Assembly (NCBI GenBank): GCA_003864495.1
Contig: ML133394.1
Coordinates: 1,178,001 to 1,242,000 of the forward strand
Length of the DNA: 64,000 nucleotides
Origin: Nemopilema nomurai
Lineage: Eukaryota > Cnidaria > Scyphozoa > Rhizostomeae > Rhizostomatidae
Direction of reading: 5' to 3'
This document shows positions 62,151 through 64,000 of this stretch, piece after piece. A program made the position numbers and the translations under genes. Position 1 is the stretch's first letter. The number at the start of each line of letters is the position of its first letter. The notes below the pieces were generated by a model, which saw only the letters and a list, made by a program, of their open reading frames with translations, had not been told where the DNA came from and searched no databases.

Positions 62151-64000
62151 AGAAATCAGGCATGGTATTATGAATACCAACAATTTCAGCAGGAACGGTT
62201 CGATTCACAAGGTCGCATCCAGTTGTGCCAATTACTTCCTGGAAAATGAAAACTGAAAGGATAGTGGGAAATAATATAGAGAAGCAACCTGTGAAGGTTC
62301 CTTGGAGTACGGCCAAAGCATTTCTTTGGGACCTAAAGCTGATTTGGCCGTTTTGAAATGATCGTTGACTCCAATTACAGAAACAAAGGTACCTTCGGTG
62401 CCGCTACTATATTCCAGGTACCACTGCTAAGATACAAAAAGGCTTTAGTACAAATTATTGGTACGTTTGCCATCTGATTGAAGAGGGGCAGAATATTATC
62501 AAACAACTTTAGCATGTCGTATTGAAACGGGGCAGAAAAGCTTCGTATAAAAATTAGACTTGCAACAATGGTAAATATGATGCCTCGTTAAATTGAAGTT
62601 CTTAAAATGATCCAAAAGTACGTAGATTTATCAATATATCCCTATTTTACAATCATGTATATCAAGCTACCCATAATTCTTTTTAAATAGAGATGCAAAA
62701 GTGCTTTGCGTCCGAATCAAGAATAATTACCAAAAATTCACTAGAATAACATCAAACCGCTAATCACTCACCACGAATTCAGTGAGAAACTATAAAAGCT
62801 ACAGTCCTGAAATGTAGTCCATATTGGTTTAAAAATACGTTCCGATGAAATAGTATACAAGAAACGATTGATTAAATGAGCTTTACAAACTCTATATGAA
62901 ACCATGTATTTCTGCAACGCATTGGGTAATAAATCATTATCTTTTATGAAGAACAAAAAGGCTCTCCACTTTAAAATGGTTTTTTACTCTTTATGAGGCT
63001 TCTCCGAGCAAATTATCTTAATCGTTTCTTCATCTCATTAGATAACTCAAATAAAGTAGCTTACGTGCAATCATTATGTAAATGCCTAAAGGTACTTTTA
63101 TACATAAAACGTTTCAACAAAAAATATTGAAAAATGACGAGAAAATATTGCAACAGATTTCTTTTAAAAAAGTTTTCGAAAGCTTTGAAAAACCCCGATC
63201 TGTTCTAACAAAGCTTCTTTATCGCTTCACAAAATCACTATACGTGTAATTTCACGTCACCACTTGGGCAACAACAGCAACCTGTTAATGTGACCCTGCA
63301 TCTTTAAGGGAGTACCTGTGCAAAGCTCTTGTTAGTTATCAAATTTCACTGGCTGTTATTGCTTGAATGAACACGGGAAACTCACAAAGGAAGTGTTTTA
63401 TTGATCTGATTAAGCATGCAGGGTGGCTTGAAGTAACAGAACACTATTACCTAAGGCTTTGGGCAAATGAAATCGAGTCGAGACGTGGTGATCTCGTTTT
63501 TATATCGATAACCAAATTAACACCGAGACATATCCCCCAGGTCTTAGACACGGTATCAGTTATCTTCCAAATACGACTTTAACCTTGACGGGGGTGAAAA
63601 TCTTCGTAAAGACACGCTTCCGATGACTAAACACGAAAATCTGAGTTAGCACTTCCAATGATTCAGAAACCCCTCTAGCACAGGGCTACAGCCGTAATAA
63701 ATTTCCTTGATTCGTCTGACGTGCGATATCCACGAGAGATAATAGAGAGTTCGTTCGCTGATTGGTGGGTCTACATATTCAATATTTGCGGACATGAATT
63801 AATCTATTTGAGTTATTCGATAGGATTATACAACTGACAATACCACCCAGCCGGGTCTCTAGCGAACCTACATGCTCCTCAAGAAAAATATTTCTCCTCT
63901 CCACCGTTAGACAATTAAAATACGTTAACCATAAAAAAGAAGAAAATTGAAAAATTTCTCCTTCTTCTCGCTTGTCTCCTATAAAGAATCTACGCACAAA

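Larger units (their letters stand above)
56283..64000. other. Intergenic region upstream of Limpet
   Basis: 7.7 kb with no recognisable gene. It should contain the Limpet promoter near its left end. Contents: the C-rich element at 57202-57593, an (AAT)n run near 57666-57685, an unassigned ORF at 58310-58777, a C-rich degenerate satellite at 60838-61175, a 118-bp tandem duplication at 61925-62150, and an (ATCA)n run. Confidence 0.55.

Noticed and set aside
61758..62316. Several overlapping ORFs on both strands
   Set aside because: They repeat each other because of the 118-bp tandem duplication; no homology seen.

Overview
The window is eukaryotic nuclear DNA from an invertebrate animal: AT-rich, with GT-AG introns, short exons and many transposon remnants. 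The protein repertoire (NUS1, NPRL3, an ASK-type MAP3K with a SAM tail, a PET plus six-LIM Limpet protein) and the style of the CR1/L2-like retrotransposon and C-rich inverted-repeat elements fit an early-branching metazoan. A cnidarian, probably an anthozoan, is my best guess; that placement is inference. No bacterial, plasmid, phage or CRISPR feature was seen.

Layout. (1) 1-2700: a dead LINE on the + strand, cut by the window edge, with an SGNH-esterase-like tail, an endonuclease and a reverse transcriptase that has lost its catalytic YADD box, ending in a 3' hairpin. (2) 3625-6569 (-): NUS1/Nogo-B receptor, five exons. (3) 8687-10788 (+): NPRL3, two exons, head to head with NUS1. (4) 12554-34694 (-): an ASK1/2/3-type MAP3K (MAP3K5/6/15 family) rebuilt as 37 exons with consistent reading phase, tail to tail with NPRL3. 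(5) 37543-56227 (-): Limpet (LIMPETin), seven exons, with two very long 5' introns. (6) 56228-64000: no gene I can support; repeats and one unassigned ORF.

The four genes are housekeeping or signalling genes and do not form one pathway. NUS1 is the non-catalytic subunit of the ER cis-prenyltransferase that makes dolichol; NPRL3 is a GATOR1 subunit that restrains mTORC1 when amino acids are scarce; the ASK kinase starts the p38/JNK stress cascade; Limpet is an actin/junction-type LIM adaptor. NUS1 and NPRL3 are about 2.1 kb apart and may share a promoter zone, which holds a MITE-like element.

The accessory content lies in introns and intergenic DNA: three copies of a TA-flanked element with inverted termini and C-rich cores; four further MITE-like elements with visible terminal inverted repeats (a TTAA-flanked one, two TA-flanked ones and one with hAT-like CAGGG ends); an RT relic; a tRNA-like pseudogene; an exact-period 16-bp minisatellite grown from a duplicated flank; and a pair of inverted ~55-120 bp homologous segments in Limpet intron 2 that nothing else explains. 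I found no clear new multi-gene system; the best candidates for something undescribed are the C-rich inverted-repeat family and the 47.1/51.4 kb segment pair.
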